Shown here: one piece after another, positions 36,978-45,196 of the stretch | How positions within the stretch are numbered: position 1 is the first letter of the stretch | How the letters are laid out: every line of letters begins with the position of its first letter | DNA from: Thermohalobaculum sp039026375 | GTDB lineage: Bacteria > Pseudomonadota > Alphaproteobacteria > Rhodobacterales > Rhodobacteraceae | DNA length: 64,000 bases | NCBI GenBank assembly: GCA_039026375.1 | Contig: JBCCML010000011.1 | Location: 39,314-103,313, forward strand | Direction: 5' to 3' | Notes under the pieces: model-generated | The model's input: the letters and a program-made list of their open reading frames with translations, nothing else | The model's database searches: none | Told to the model about the DNA's origin: nothing | Made by a program: the position numbers and the translations under genes

Positions 36978-38633
36978 TTACTCCTCGTATCCATAATCGC
37001 GACGCGCTGCCTCGGCCGAGATGTACCCGCGCGTGACATCTCGCCTGATCATCTCCGGTTCGCGGTCCTTCGGGTTGCCGTAACCAGCGCCACCCGGCAG
37101 ATCCAATACAGCGATCCGCTCTGCCGGAATGGGTTGAATGCCCTTGCCGCGCATTGGCGTACCGTCGTCCAGGCGCACCACCGTTTTGCCGCCTTCCAAG
37201 CCCCCTTCGCGACCCCGCGCCGGGTGGGCAACACGGTCGAACATGGCGGAGAAATCGAACTCGTGCCCGGGCGTCGCGCCGATCTCCATGTGCTGGCCCA
37301 GTCCACCGCGATACTGCCCGGCGCCGCCTGAGTCGGGTCGCAGCTCCTTGCGCCAGATGATAATCGGCCCCGTGTGTTCGGTTGCCTCGACAGGCATGGT
37401 CATCACACCCGAGGGGAACGCCGTCGCGGACATCCCGTCCAATTCCGGACGCGCGCCCGAACCGCCGCAATTGAACATCAACACAGCAGCATGGCGGGCA
37501 TCTGGCCCATGATTTCCATCGCGCCGGGGCCGGAAGTACAGCTGGAAATTGCAGAGTGCGCCGCAGCCTTCCGCCGGCACTGTGCCCGGCTGAATCTGAT
37601 GCAACGCGCCCAGCACGGTGTCCGGGATCATGTGTCCGATGATGTGGCGCAGCGCCACCGGCGCCGGGTCCTGGGCATTCAAGATCGAGCCTTGAGGCGC
37701 CGTAATCTGGAACGGCGCCAGGCTGGCGGCGTTGTTGGGGATCTCCGGCGCGATCGCGCATTTCAGCCCGTAACAGGCGTAGGCCTGCGTATAGACATGC
37801 GGAACATTGATGCCCTTGCGGCTTTCGCGCGACGTGCCCGCAAAGTCAGCCACGATGTGGTCATCCATCACATCCAGGCGGACCGAGAGTGTGATCGGCT
37901 CGTCATAGCCGTCGATCGTCATGGTGTTCGAGGTCGCGCCTTTCGGCAGGGCGGCAATCCGCTCGATCGTGGCGCGGCGAGAATTCTCCAGGATGAAGGT
38001 CGACACTTCGCTCAGGTCGGACAGCTGAAACTCGTTCATCATGTCGGAGAGGCGCGCGATGCCGGTCTCGTTGCACGCGGCCAGGGCGTAGATGTCGCCC
38101 ACCACCTGATCTGCCTCGCGCACGTTCGAGCGCACGACTTTAACCAGGTCGAAGTTCACCTCTCCCGCTCGGGCGAAATGCATGATGGGGATGCGGATAC
38201 CTTCTTCGTAGACACTTTCGCCGTCTGCGCCGAAACCGCGCCCGCCCACGTCGACGACATGGGCCGTGCAGGCAAAGTAACCGACATGGTTTCCGCCGTA
38301 GAAACAAGGTGTTACCACTGTGATGTCATGAAGGTGTCCGGTGCCCAACCAGGGGTCGTTGGTGATGTAGACATCGCCTTCGAGCATGTTTTCGGTGCCG
38401 ATTTCGCGCATGAAATGCTTCACTGACTCGGCCATGGCATTGACGTGTCCCGGGGTTCCGGTGACCGCCTGGGCCAGCATCAGGCCGTCCAGATCGTAGA
38501 CACCGGCGGACAGATCGCCTGCCTCCCGCACGCTGGTCGAGAATGCCGTGCGCACCAGTGCCAGGGCCTGCTCCTCGACGACCGCGATCAGGCGGTTCCA
38601 CATGACCTGCATGGCAATATCGGAATGGGTCAC
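36978..38633 (-). CDS. hyuB: Hydantoinase/oxoprolinase family subunit B
   Basis: 551 residues from GTG 38633 with AGGGAG eight bases upstream. Family signatures: VMWNRLIAVVEEQALALVRT, FSTSVREAGDLSAGVYDLDG, GDVYITNDPWLGTGHLHDIT, FPSGVMTMPVEATEHTGPII and RPDSGGAGQYRGGLGQ. With subunit A it forms ATP-dependent N-methylhydantoinase, 5-oxoprolinase or acetophenone-carboxylase-type enzymes in the cytosol. A small lipoprotein gene separates it from subunit A in this operon. Confidence 0.93.
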   Translation of the reverse strand: MTHSDIAMQVMWNRLIAVVEEQALALVRTAFSTSVREAGDLSAGVYDLDGLMLAQAVTGTPGHVNAMAESVKHFMREIGTENMLEGDVYITNDPWLGTGHLHDITVVTPCFYGGNHVGYFACTAHVVDVGGRGFGADGESVYEEGIRIPIMHFARAGEVNFDLVKVVRSNVREADQVVGDIYALAACNETGIARLSDMMNEFQLSDLSEVSTFILENSRRATIERIAALPKGATSNTMTIDGYDEPITLSVRLDVMDDHIVADFAGTSRESRKGINVPHVYTQAYACYGLKCAIAPEIPNNAASLAPFQITAPQGSILNAQDPAPVALRHIIGHMIPDTVLGALHQIQPGTVPAEGCGALCNFQLYFRPRRDGNHGPDARHAAVLMFNCGGSGARPELDGMSATAFPSGVMTMPVEATEHTGPIIIWRKELRPDSGGAGQYRGGLGQHMEIGATPGHEFDFSAMFDRVAHPARGREGGLEGGKTVVRLDDGTPMRGKGIQPIPAERIAVLDLPGGAGYGNPKDREPEMIRRDVTRGYISAEAARRDYGYEE

Positions 38634-38660
38634 TGTGTCATCTCCCTTCAAGCGGCCATG

Positions 38661-38936
38661 TCAGCGGATCCAACCGACACCGTTTCCAAGTTTTACGTAA
38701 CGCCTTGGTCCTATGGAAAACTCAGCACCCGTGGGTACGGTGGGGTCGAACAGCTTTTGCGCCATTGGCCCCGTCGCGTCGGGTTGCAGGGTGAACCTGT
38801 CTTCCCAAATGTTGATCGTCGAACCGATCGGAATGTTGGGGTCATCCAAAGTTCTGTCGACTTCGCTTTGGCCGCACCCAGTTAACGACGCCCCCAATAA
38901 CAGGGCTGACGCAATGAGTAGGGACCGACCTTTCAT
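38661..38936 (-). CDS. Small predicted lipoprotein inside hydantoinase operon
   Basis: 91 residues. Lipoprotein signal MKGRSLLIASALLLGASLTGCG with lipobox SLTG-C at residue 21. The mature 70 residues are polar with Trp in INIWEDRF and VGWIR. Its start overlaps the hyuA stop by four bases (ATGA) and hyuB starts 27 bases later, so it is translated as part of the operon even though the enzyme subunits are cytosolic. I recognise no family. It may be an insertion into the operon or an envelope component of uptake. Confidence 0.75.
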   Translation of the reverse strand: MKGRSLLIASALLLGASLTGCGQSEVDRTLDDPNIPIGSTINIWEDRFTLQPDATGPMAQKLFDPTVPTGAEFSIGPRRYVKLGNGVGWIR

Positions 38937-41002
38937 GCGGTATGATCCTGGGTTTGGATATCAATGCAACCGTCCGCGCGCATGCGCGCGCTGAATCCTG
39001 AAGGCACAATAATCGTGGTCTCGCGCTCGGTGATCACAGCTGGGCCCTTAAGCGTCTGGTCGCATGCGAAACTGTCACGATGCAGCACGCCCGCCGTTTG
39101 CGTTTCTGCCGTATGCGCGTCGAAAAGGGTGCGTTGGCCTGTCGACGCTGCCGCGCTGGGGCTGCCGGGTGCCGCCACCGGCTCGGCCGGCGTGACGGGA
39201 GTCGCACAGCGAACCGACCATGAGGTGATTTCGACATCCAGTCCATGCACAATCCGCGAGAAGAGCGTGCGGTAAGCCTCCTCGAACGTTCGCATATAGG
39301 CATCGCGATCGGGCGTTTCCGGCAGGTCGACCGGGATCTCCCACCCTTGGCCGACATATCTGAAATAGCCCTTGATCTCGTAGCTGAGCGGCGCGTCAGG
39401 CTCGCAATCGCGCACAAAGTCGGATGCCTCTTTTTTCAATTCTTCCAATACGTTGGAGACGAACTGGGCCGAGAACTCGGACATCCGCATGTAGGTCGAG
39501 CGTGTCGCCTCAAAGCTGAACGGCGCCCGTAGAAACCCGATGGCAGAGCCGACACCTGCCCCAGGCGGTACCAGGATGCGCCGGACCCCCAGCTTTTCAG
39601 CCAACCGGCCGGCATGGATGGGGGCAGCGCCGCCAAAGGCGATCATTGTGTAGGTGCCCAGATCCTCGCCGTTTTCCACCGCGTGCGCGCGGGCGGCATT
39701 GGCCATGGTCTCGTCGACGACTTCGGAAATGGCAAACGCACCAGTCTCGGCATCCATCTCCAGCCTATCTGCCACATGATCGGTAACTGCCTGTCGAGAG
39801 GCAGGGACCGACAGCGGCATGGTACCTCCAGCAAAGTCCTCGGGGTCTAACCTACCTAACAATAGATCGGCATCAGTGACGGCTGGATGGGTGCCGCCGC
39901 GGTCATAACAGGCGGGGCCTGGTTCGGATCCGGCTGATTCGGGACCGACGCGTACCTGGCGCATCACGTCGACCGAGGCCAGCGAGCCGCCACCGGCGCC
40001 GATCTCGACCATATCGATCACCGGGATCGAGATCGGCATGCCCGATCCCTTCTTGAAGCGATAAGATCGCGCGACCTCGAAGACGCGGCTGGTCTTGGGT
40101 GTCTGACGTTTGATCAAACAGATCTTGGCCGTCGTCCCGCCCATGTCGAAACTGAGCACGCGGTCCAACCCATGCGCGGATGCGATATGAGCGGCAAAGA
40201 TCGCGCCGCCCGCAGGCCCGGATTCGACCAAACGCACCGGAAACTCCGCGGCGCTGTCGACGCCGATGATCCCGCCGCCCGAGTGCATCAGATAGACTGG
40301 CGCGGCCACGCCCAGATCGCCCAAACGCTCGACCAAACGACCCAGATAGGCGTGCATGACCGGCTTAACATAGGCGTTGGCGCAGACGGTGTTGAACCGC
40401 TCGTACTCACGCATCTGGGGCGAGACATCACTGGAAAGCGACAGGCTGACCTGGGGCAGACGGGCGCGCAACACCTCCGCCACCTGGCGCTCGTGCGCCG
40501 GGTTTGCATAGGAATGCATAAGGCCCACCGCGATCGAGGTGTAGCCGGTCAACTGGTCCGCCAATGCCTCGACCTCGGCGCGATCCAGCGGTCGCAGCAC
40601 CTGGCCTTGTGCGCCGATGCGCTCGTTGATCACATGACGGTCTTCGCGCGGGATCAGCGCCTCGGGCAGCCGCAGGTTCAGATCATACTGTTCGAACCGG
40701 CTCTCGGTCCGCATTTCGATCACGTCCCGAAAACCCTTGGTGGTGATCAGCGCGGTCTTGGCGCCGCGGCGCTCGATCAGCGCATTTGTGGCCAGTGTGG
40801 TCCCATGGATGATGCGACTGATCTGAGCGGGCTGGATACCGGCAGTCGCGCAGATCTGGCCGATGCCGTCGAGGATCGCATCTTCGGGCGCCTGATGGGT
40901 TGTCAGCACCTTCAACGATTGGACTTGCCCCGGCCCCTCGAGGACAACATCCGTGAAGGTGCCGCCGATATCGACGCCCAGCCTGAAATCTGCCTGATCC
41001 AT
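38933..41002 (-). CDS. hyuA: Hydantoinase/oxoprolinase family subunit A
   Basis: 689 residues from ATG 41002 with GGAG upstream. The actin-like ATP-binding start RLGVDIGGTFTDVVLEGPG, HGTTLATNALIERRGAKTAL, a second phosphate motif VLSFDMGGTTAKICLI (about residue 280), and AFGGAAPIHAGRLAEKLGV with VPPGAGVGSAIGFLRAP define subunit A. It hydrolyses ATP to activate the lactam ring of hydantoin or oxoproline substrates. The start 58 codons upstream in the same frame is rejected because family members start at this GVDIGGTFTD point. Confidence 0.94.
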   Translation of the reverse strand: MDQADFRLGVDIGGTFTDVVLEGPGQVQSLKVLTTHQAPEDAILDGIGQICATAGIQPAQISRIIHGTTLATNALIERRGAKTALITTKGFRDVIEMRTESRFEQYDLNLRLPEALIPREDRHVINERIGAQGQVLRPLDRAEVEALADQLTGYTSIAVGLMHSYANPAHERQVAEVLRARLPQVSLSLSSDVSPQMREYERFNTVCANAYVKPVMHAYLGRLVERLGDLGVAAPVYLMHSGGGIIGVDSAAEFPVRLVESGPAGGAIFAAHIASAHGLDRVLSFDMGGTTAKICLIKRQTPKTSRVFEVARSYRFKKGSGMPISIPVIDMVEIGAGGGSLASVDVMRQVRVGPESAGSEPGPACYDRGGTHPAVTDADLLLGRLDPEDFAGGTMPLSVPASRQAVTDHVADRLEMDAETGAFAISEVVDETMANAARAHAVENGEDLGTYTMIAFGGAAPIHAGRLAEKLGVRRILVPPGAGVGSAIGFLRAPFSFEATRSTYMRMSEFSAQFVSNVLEELKKEASDFVRDCEPDAPLSYEIKGYFRYVGQGWEIPVDLPETPDRDAYMRTFEEAYRTLFSRIVHGLDVEITSWSVRCATPVTPAEPVAAPGSPSAAASTGQRTLFDAHTAETQTAGVLHRDSFACDQTLKGPAVITERETTIIVPSGFSARMRADGCIDIQTQDHTA

Positions 41003-41250
41003 GTCCGCTCCGCACTGTTCGCTGCCAGGATTAGGCGAAGCATCGGGCCGGGTCCATACGCTGTGGGCCGCGTACGTAACGGTTTGGTAACTATCATGAA
41101 CTAGATCCAAAGCATGGCGGAGACCCTTTTCGGGTCCTGGGACGAGCGTGCTGATGCAGGTGCGCAACCGTGCCATGCCAGCCCGCAGACCCCGAAACCG
41201 TCGATCCCGAGATGGCCGCGCCCGATGGGCCGAGCAAAGGAGGCCTGCAG

Positions 41251-41571
41251 ATGGCTGGCACAGTAAAGATTTGGTGGCACGACGGCGCGGTGATCGACGT
41301 CCGCCACCACGACATTCCGGTAGTCAATGAACCGGAATTGGCTTTTGAACTTGTGGGCGTTAGCCAGACGCCGTCGATCAGCGGCGTCGCGCCCGAAGAT
41401 ACCCGTGTAGCAATCATCGAAACGGATGTGGCCATCCGCTACCTGGTGCGCCGTCCGGGCGAGACGGCGTTGGCCGACGGCGACAACAGCAAGCCGATCG
41501 CTGCCACAGGCGCCGGCACCGATGCGATCGGCGTGCAGCCAGGCTACACGATCTCGTTCATCGAAATCTGA
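41251..41571 (+). CDS. Small hypothetical protein
   Basis: 106 residues from ATG 41251, behind a strong AAAGGAGG ribosome site seven bases upstream. It starts MAGTVKIWWHDGAVIDVRHH and is beta-rich, with no signal peptide or membrane helix. I recognise no family. It stands alone between the divergent hydantoinase operon and the Hpt gene, and a GC-rich hairpin follows its stop. The 248 bases before it (41003-41250) hold nothing else I can name. Confidence 0.65.
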   Translation: MAGTVKIWWHDGAVIDVRHHDIPVVNEPELAFELVGVSQTPSISGVAPEDTRVAIIETDVAIRYLVRRPGETALADGDNSKPIAATGAGTDAIGVQPGYTISFIEI

Positions 41572-41585
41572 TATCGCGGCGGCGC

Positions 41586-41604
41586 GCCCGGGCGGTGCCC
41601 GGGC
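41586..41604 (+). terminator. GC-rich hairpin after 41251-41571 gene
   Basis: GCCCGGGC at 41586-41593 and again at 41597-41604 pair across a GGT loop, 15 bases after the stop codon. There is no T-run, so termination would be weak or Rho-assisted. Confidence 0.45.
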
Positions 41605-41697
41605 ACGCCATCTCCGATGTGCTCAGGTTCTGGTGGGTTAAGATTCTGGCAACCATGCTGGCGCTACCAGCAGGTGAGCCGCAAAATGGGGTGCCAG

Positions 41698-42030
41698 ATG
41701 ATCGATCAAGGACGCCTGCAGGAACTCGTTGATGATTTCGGTGCGGAAGAGGTGCCGGAATTGCTGGCCCTGTTCGTCGCGGAGACCTGGGAAGCGTTGG
41801 ACCAGTTGGAGACCATGATTTCCGATAGCCCCGACCAGGCGCGCATGGATCAGCTTCACTTCCTGAAGGGTTGTGCCCGCAATCTGGGCGCGAACGATTT
41901 CGCCGCGCGCTGCGAGGTGCTGGAAAAATCGAACGGCCCCTTTGATGCACAAACCTATCAGGAGTTGCGCGCGGTATTCGCGCAGGTGGCCGAGTTCCTT
42001 GATGCGGGTGAGTTGCGGAAGTCTGCCTGA
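41698..42030 (+). CDS. Hpt-domain phosphotransfer protein
   Basis: 110 residues from ATG 41698 (an alternative ATG at 41686 has a better AGGTGA ribosome site but adds only MGCQ). The four-helix Hpt motif is MDQLHFLKGCARNLGA, with the phosphoacceptor His in LHFLKG at about residue 48. It would relay phosphate between receiver domains. It is convergent with the operon encoding a receiver-PP2C phosphatase, a natural partner, which suggests one signalling module. Confidence 0.85.
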   Translation: MIDQGRLQELVDDFGAEEVPELLALFVAETWEALDQLETMISDSPDQARMDQLHFLKGCARNLGANDFAARCEVLEKSNGPFDAQTYQELRAVFAQVAEFLDAGELRKSA

Positions 42031-42065
42031 CCAGCCGCCAGTATGATGCCCGGTGCTAGCCGTCG

Positions 42066-43355
42066 TCAGCTTGGCATTGTGAACAGCAACGCAGACACAT
42101 CGTCGTCGAACCCATCGGTTTGTGTGTAGGCCTTCATTTCCAGCATCACCTGGTCAAGCACCTCACGCTCGGCCATGCCCCAATGTCGGTTCAGAATGTC
42201 GGCGAGGCCTTCATTTTCCAAAAGCTGACCGTGCGGTGACTCACATTCCACGATCCCGTCTGAGAACGTCATGAAGCGATCGCCGGGCGCCAGGTGCACC
42301 ACCTGCGTCTCGTAGCTCATGTCGGGCATCAGCCCTACCGGCGGGCCCCCATCGCCAATAAACTCGATCTCGCCGGTCGCGCGTATGATCGCGGGGTTTG
42401 GGTGTGCCGCCTGGCAGTACCGCACCAGTCCCGTGGTCAGATTGACGTCCGCGTACAGCATCGTGAAGTACTGGTCGTTGTCGGCATCGTCTTGGACGCG
42501 ATGGTTCAGATCGGTCATCACGGCCGCGGGATCGCGCGGGCGAAAAATGCCGTCGCCGCACATGGTCACGCCGATGTTTTCGCCGAGCTGCTGTGAATTG
42601 AAGAAGTTGGAAAGACGCATCGTCAGCAGTGCCGAAGACACCCCATGGCCGGAGACATCGATAGAATAGGCCACCACCCGGTCGTGTGATACGCGAAAGT
42701 AGCCCAACAGATCGCCGCCGACGTGCCCTGCGGGGCAGTAAGCGACACCGATCGGCACCGGCCCGCACTTTCCCTGTCGTTCAGGGATCAGCGCCTGTTG
42801 CAGCCGGGCAGCGGCGCGCAGGTCACGGTCGATCGATTCGTAGAGTGTGTTCAGACGGTCGAATGCCTCTGTGATGCGGTCGTTCTTGTCGACGAGGTCA
42901 TCCTGCATCGCCAGCAGACGCTCGCCGGCGCGCAGACGCGCCTTCATCTCGTTGCTGTCGGTCGGTTTGGACAAAAAGTCATCGGCGCCGGCATCCAGTC
43001 CGACGGCAATATCTTCCTTTTCTGTCTTTGAGGTCAGCAGAATGAAATAGGTGTAGGTCTCGGCTTCCTTGGCGCGGATCGCCTTGCAGAACTCGACCCC
43101 CGACATCTTGGGCATCACCCAGTCGCTGATGATGATGTCAAAGTGCTCGGCCTCCGCCATGGCCAGTGCCTCGGCACCGTCGGCGGCCTCGCTCGTCTCA
43201 AATTCCCATTTGCGCAGCAGCAGCGAGAGCATTTTACGCTGCGCCGTGGAATCATCCACGACCAAGACGCGCCGCTTGCGCAGGGCCTTGTCAAACTCGG
43301 CTGTCGACGACTGCTCCTGGGGGGGCTCGTCTGCGATCTCGGCATTTGCAGACAT
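42066..43355 (-). CDS. Response regulator with SpoIIE/PP2C-type serine phosphatase output
   Basis: 429 residues from ATG 43355. An N-terminal receiver (about residues 28-145: VLVVDDSTAQRKML, Asp in IIISDWVMPKMSG, Thr in FILLTSKTE, Lys in SKPTD) is joined by a coiled linker to a PP2C/SpoIIE phosphatase (about 190-429). The phosphatase has metal-binding GGDLLGYFRV, YSIDVSGHGVSSALLTMRL, GDGGPPVGLMPD and FMTFSDGIVECES. It should dephosphorylate the STAS antagonist encoded two genes upstream, under control of receiver phosphorylation. It starts five bases after the RsbW-like gene. Confidence 0.94.
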   Translation of the reverse strand: MSANAEIADEPPQEQSSTAEFDKALRKRRVLVVDDSTAQRKMLSLLLRKWEFETSEAADGAEALAMAEAEHFDIIISDWVMPKMSGVEFCKAIRAKEAETYTYFILLTSKTEKEDIAVGLDAGADDFLSKPTDSNEMKARLRAGERLLAMQDDLVDKNDRITEAFDRLNTLYESIDRDLRAAARLQQALIPERQGKCGPVPIGVAYCPAGHVGGDLLGYFRVSHDRVVAYSIDVSGHGVSSALLTMRLSNFFNSQQLGENIGVTMCGDGIFRPRDPAAVMTDLNHRVQDDADNDQYFTMLYADVNLTTGLVRYCQAAHPNPAIIRATGEIEFIGDGGPPVGLMPDMSYETQVVHLAPGDRFMTFSDGIVECESPHGQLLENEGLADILNRHWGMAEREVLDQVMLEMKAYTQTDGFDDDVSALLFTMPS

Positions 43356-43360
43356 GTGGA

Positions 43361-43810
43361 TCAGCCCTGAAACATTTTCTCGAGCCGGAGCACATTGCAC
43401 CCCTCGCGCCGTTCATACGCGACGGCGTCCATCTGGGTCAGGATCAACATCCAGCCGAACCCCCCTTCTGGCAAATTCTCGAAATCGTCGGGGTCAAAGT
43501 CGGCTTTCCCATCGGGCATCGTGTTGTCCGGCAGGGGCTTGCCTTCGTCGATCAGCACGACCTCGTAGCGATCGTCACGAATGGCGACGTTGGCAAAGAT
43601 CGGGCGGCCTTCGGCGCCGTCATAGGCATGTTCGACGATGTTGTTCAGTGCCTCCGCCACGCAAAGGCGCACCAGATCAACCGTGTCCACATCCGACCCG
43701 GGACGTTCGCCGCAAAGCTTGCCCACCTCCTCGGCCAGGTCCGCCACGTTTTGAAACGAGCTTTGGATGGTAAAGCGGGCGCAATCGCCCTGGGGCTGCA
43801 GGTTTGGCAT
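43361..43810 (-). CDS. RsbW-like anti-sigma/serine kinase (HATPase_c_2)
   Basis: 149 residues. The GHKL N-box is VRLCVAEALNNIVEHAYDGA (about residues 68-87), the G1 box is LIDEGKPLPD, and the lid/G2 is LPEGGFGWMLILTQMDAVAY. Such small kinases phosphorylate STAS antagonists and hold an anti-sigma or other target. The operon order here is STAS, RsbW-like, PP2C, so it is a full partner-switching set. No sigma factor gene is next to it, so the target is unknown. Confidence 0.9.
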   Translation of the reverse strand: MPNLQPQGDCARFTIQSSFQNVADLAEEVGKLCGERPGSDVDTVDLVRLCVAEALNNIVEHAYDGAEGRPIFANVAIRDDRYEVVLIDEGKPLPDNTMPDGKADFDPDDFENLPEGGFGWMLILTQMDAVAYERREGCNVLRLEKMFQG

Positions 43811-43823
43811 GCCGTCCGTCCCC

Positions 43824-44183
43824 TTACGACGCCGTCAGTCGATGGGCGGGATCATGCGCACCTAGCGCCGCCGCCACGTTGGCATGGATCCGGAAAATCA
43901 TCTCCATGCGCGTCAGCTTGAAGACGTGCTGCAGCGTTGGCGCCATCCCGCACAGCTCGAACCGGCGATCGCGTCCGCACAGCTTCAGCAGGCCCACCAG
44001 CGTGCCGATGCCCGAGCTATCGATGAAGCTGACGGGTGCCAGATCCACGATCCAGACATCGCCCCCTTTGGCCAGCGCCTCCCGGGCCTGGTTGCGAAAC
44101 TCGGTCGACACGGCCGCGTCCAGACGCGCCTTAGTCGGACGAAGGACATGGGCGTGCCCGTGGTCTTCGATGGTCAGATACAT
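43824..44183 (-). CDS. STAS-domain anti-sigma factor antagonist
   Basis: 119 residues from ATG 44183. STAS fold: DVWIVDLAPVSFIDSSGIGT, where the Ser pair in DSSG (about residues 58-59) is the phosphorylation site, followed by LVGLLKLCGRDRRFELCGMA. Unphosphorylated, it would bind the RsbW-like kinase encoded 13 bases downstream and free its target. The open frame before 44183 has no supported start. Confidence 0.92.
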   Translation of the reverse strand: MYLTIEDHGHAHVLRPTKARLDAAVSTEFRNQAREALAKGGDVWIVDLAPVSFIDSSGIGTLVGLLKLCGRDRRFELCGMAPTLQHVFKLTRMEMIFRIHANVAAALGAHDPAHRLTAS

Positions 44184-44272
44184 CGCATAGCGCCCTGCTA
44201 ATTGGTCTGTCCGTGACCCTAGCGCCAATTAGTGACCGAGTTCTTGCCAACGGAGTTGATGAAACGGGCGCC

Positions 44273-45196
44273 CTATTGCCGGGCAATTCGGCGCATCACC
44301 AGGGGCGTAAAGTACATAGGAAACTGATAAAGCGCCACGAAAAGCGCGAAGACCGCGTCGCCCGGCACTGACGCCAGAGCCAAGGCCGCGTTTCGGTTGC
44401 CCATGATCAGCGCGGCCGCCCCGCCGGTCGAAGTGCCGGCGGCTTTGCGGATGGCCGGGAAGGCCGCGATCTGGACGCCCAGATTGGCCAGAATCGCCAT
44501 ACCCAAGAGGCCAAGGGTAAAGCCCGGCGACTGGATCATGGTCTGCAGAAGCCCTTCGAACAGTGGAAACAAGAACACGACCAGTATGATCGCGGGCAGC
44601 CCGTCCAGGCTAACCCCATGCCGGTCGATCCGGGCAGGTCCTAAGAGGCGGCGCGCCATAACTGCGCCAACGGACCCGATTCCGATGACCAGGGCCAGGC
44701 GCCAGGCCATGTCGGCCGCGTCGATGGGCATCGCCTCGCCCAGCAGCAGGCGCGCGACGGCGGGCATGGTTATCGGGGCTGCCAGCGACGACAGGACCGT
44801 TAGCTCGATGGCGAAGGCCGCATCAAAACCCAGGATCAGGCAGAACGCGGCGGCTGAGCCCAATGCCGGCGCCGCAAAGGTGTAGACCAGCGAGTCGACG
44901 TGGCTCTGCGGCAGGCCCAGCTTCGTGGCCAACGCCCAAGCCCCTGCCGGCATCACGCCCACCAAGAGGGCCGAGATCACCAGATTGCGAGCCATGCGGC
45001 GGGGCCCCATGGCCCGACGCACAACGCCCAACAGATCGATGCGCGACATCGACAGCGCATAGAGCAGCGTGACCCAGAAGGCGAGCGTCCCCTGCAGCAG
45101 GGCGCCCGGCCCGGGGATCAGCAGGGCCGCGATAACGCCGAAGGCAAGCACCCATTGGGCACGGGCTCCCGCCCAGGCAAGGGCGCCCAGGATCAC
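44273..45196 (-). CDS. BASS/SBF-like membrane transporter
   Basis: 307 residues with nine to ten hydrophobic segments, for example WVLAFGVIAALLIPGPGALL, LVYTFAAPALGSAAAFCLIL, and GGAAALIMGNRNAALALASV, which resembles the crossover region of bile-acid:Na+ symporter-like proteins. The start is GTG 45196, overlapping the DadA-like stop (GTGA). It is the last gene of an operon with an oxidase and a TPP enzyme, so an organic acid or amino acid is the likely cargo; that is inference. Confidence 0.75.
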   Translation of the reverse strand: MILGALAWAGARAQWVLAFGVIAALLIPGPGALLQGTLAFWVTLLYALSMSRIDLLGVVRRAMGPRRMARNLVISALLVGVMPAGAWALATKLGLPQSHVDSLVYTFAAPALGSAAAFCLILGFDAAFAIELTVLSSLAAPITMPAVARLLLGEAMPIDAADMAWRLALVIGIGSVGAVMARRLLGPARIDRHGVSLDGLPAIILVVFLFPLFEGLLQTMIQSPGFTLGLLGMAILANLGVQIAAFPAIRKAAGTSTGGAAALIMGNRNAALALASVPGDAVFALFVALYQFPMYFTPLVMRRIARQ

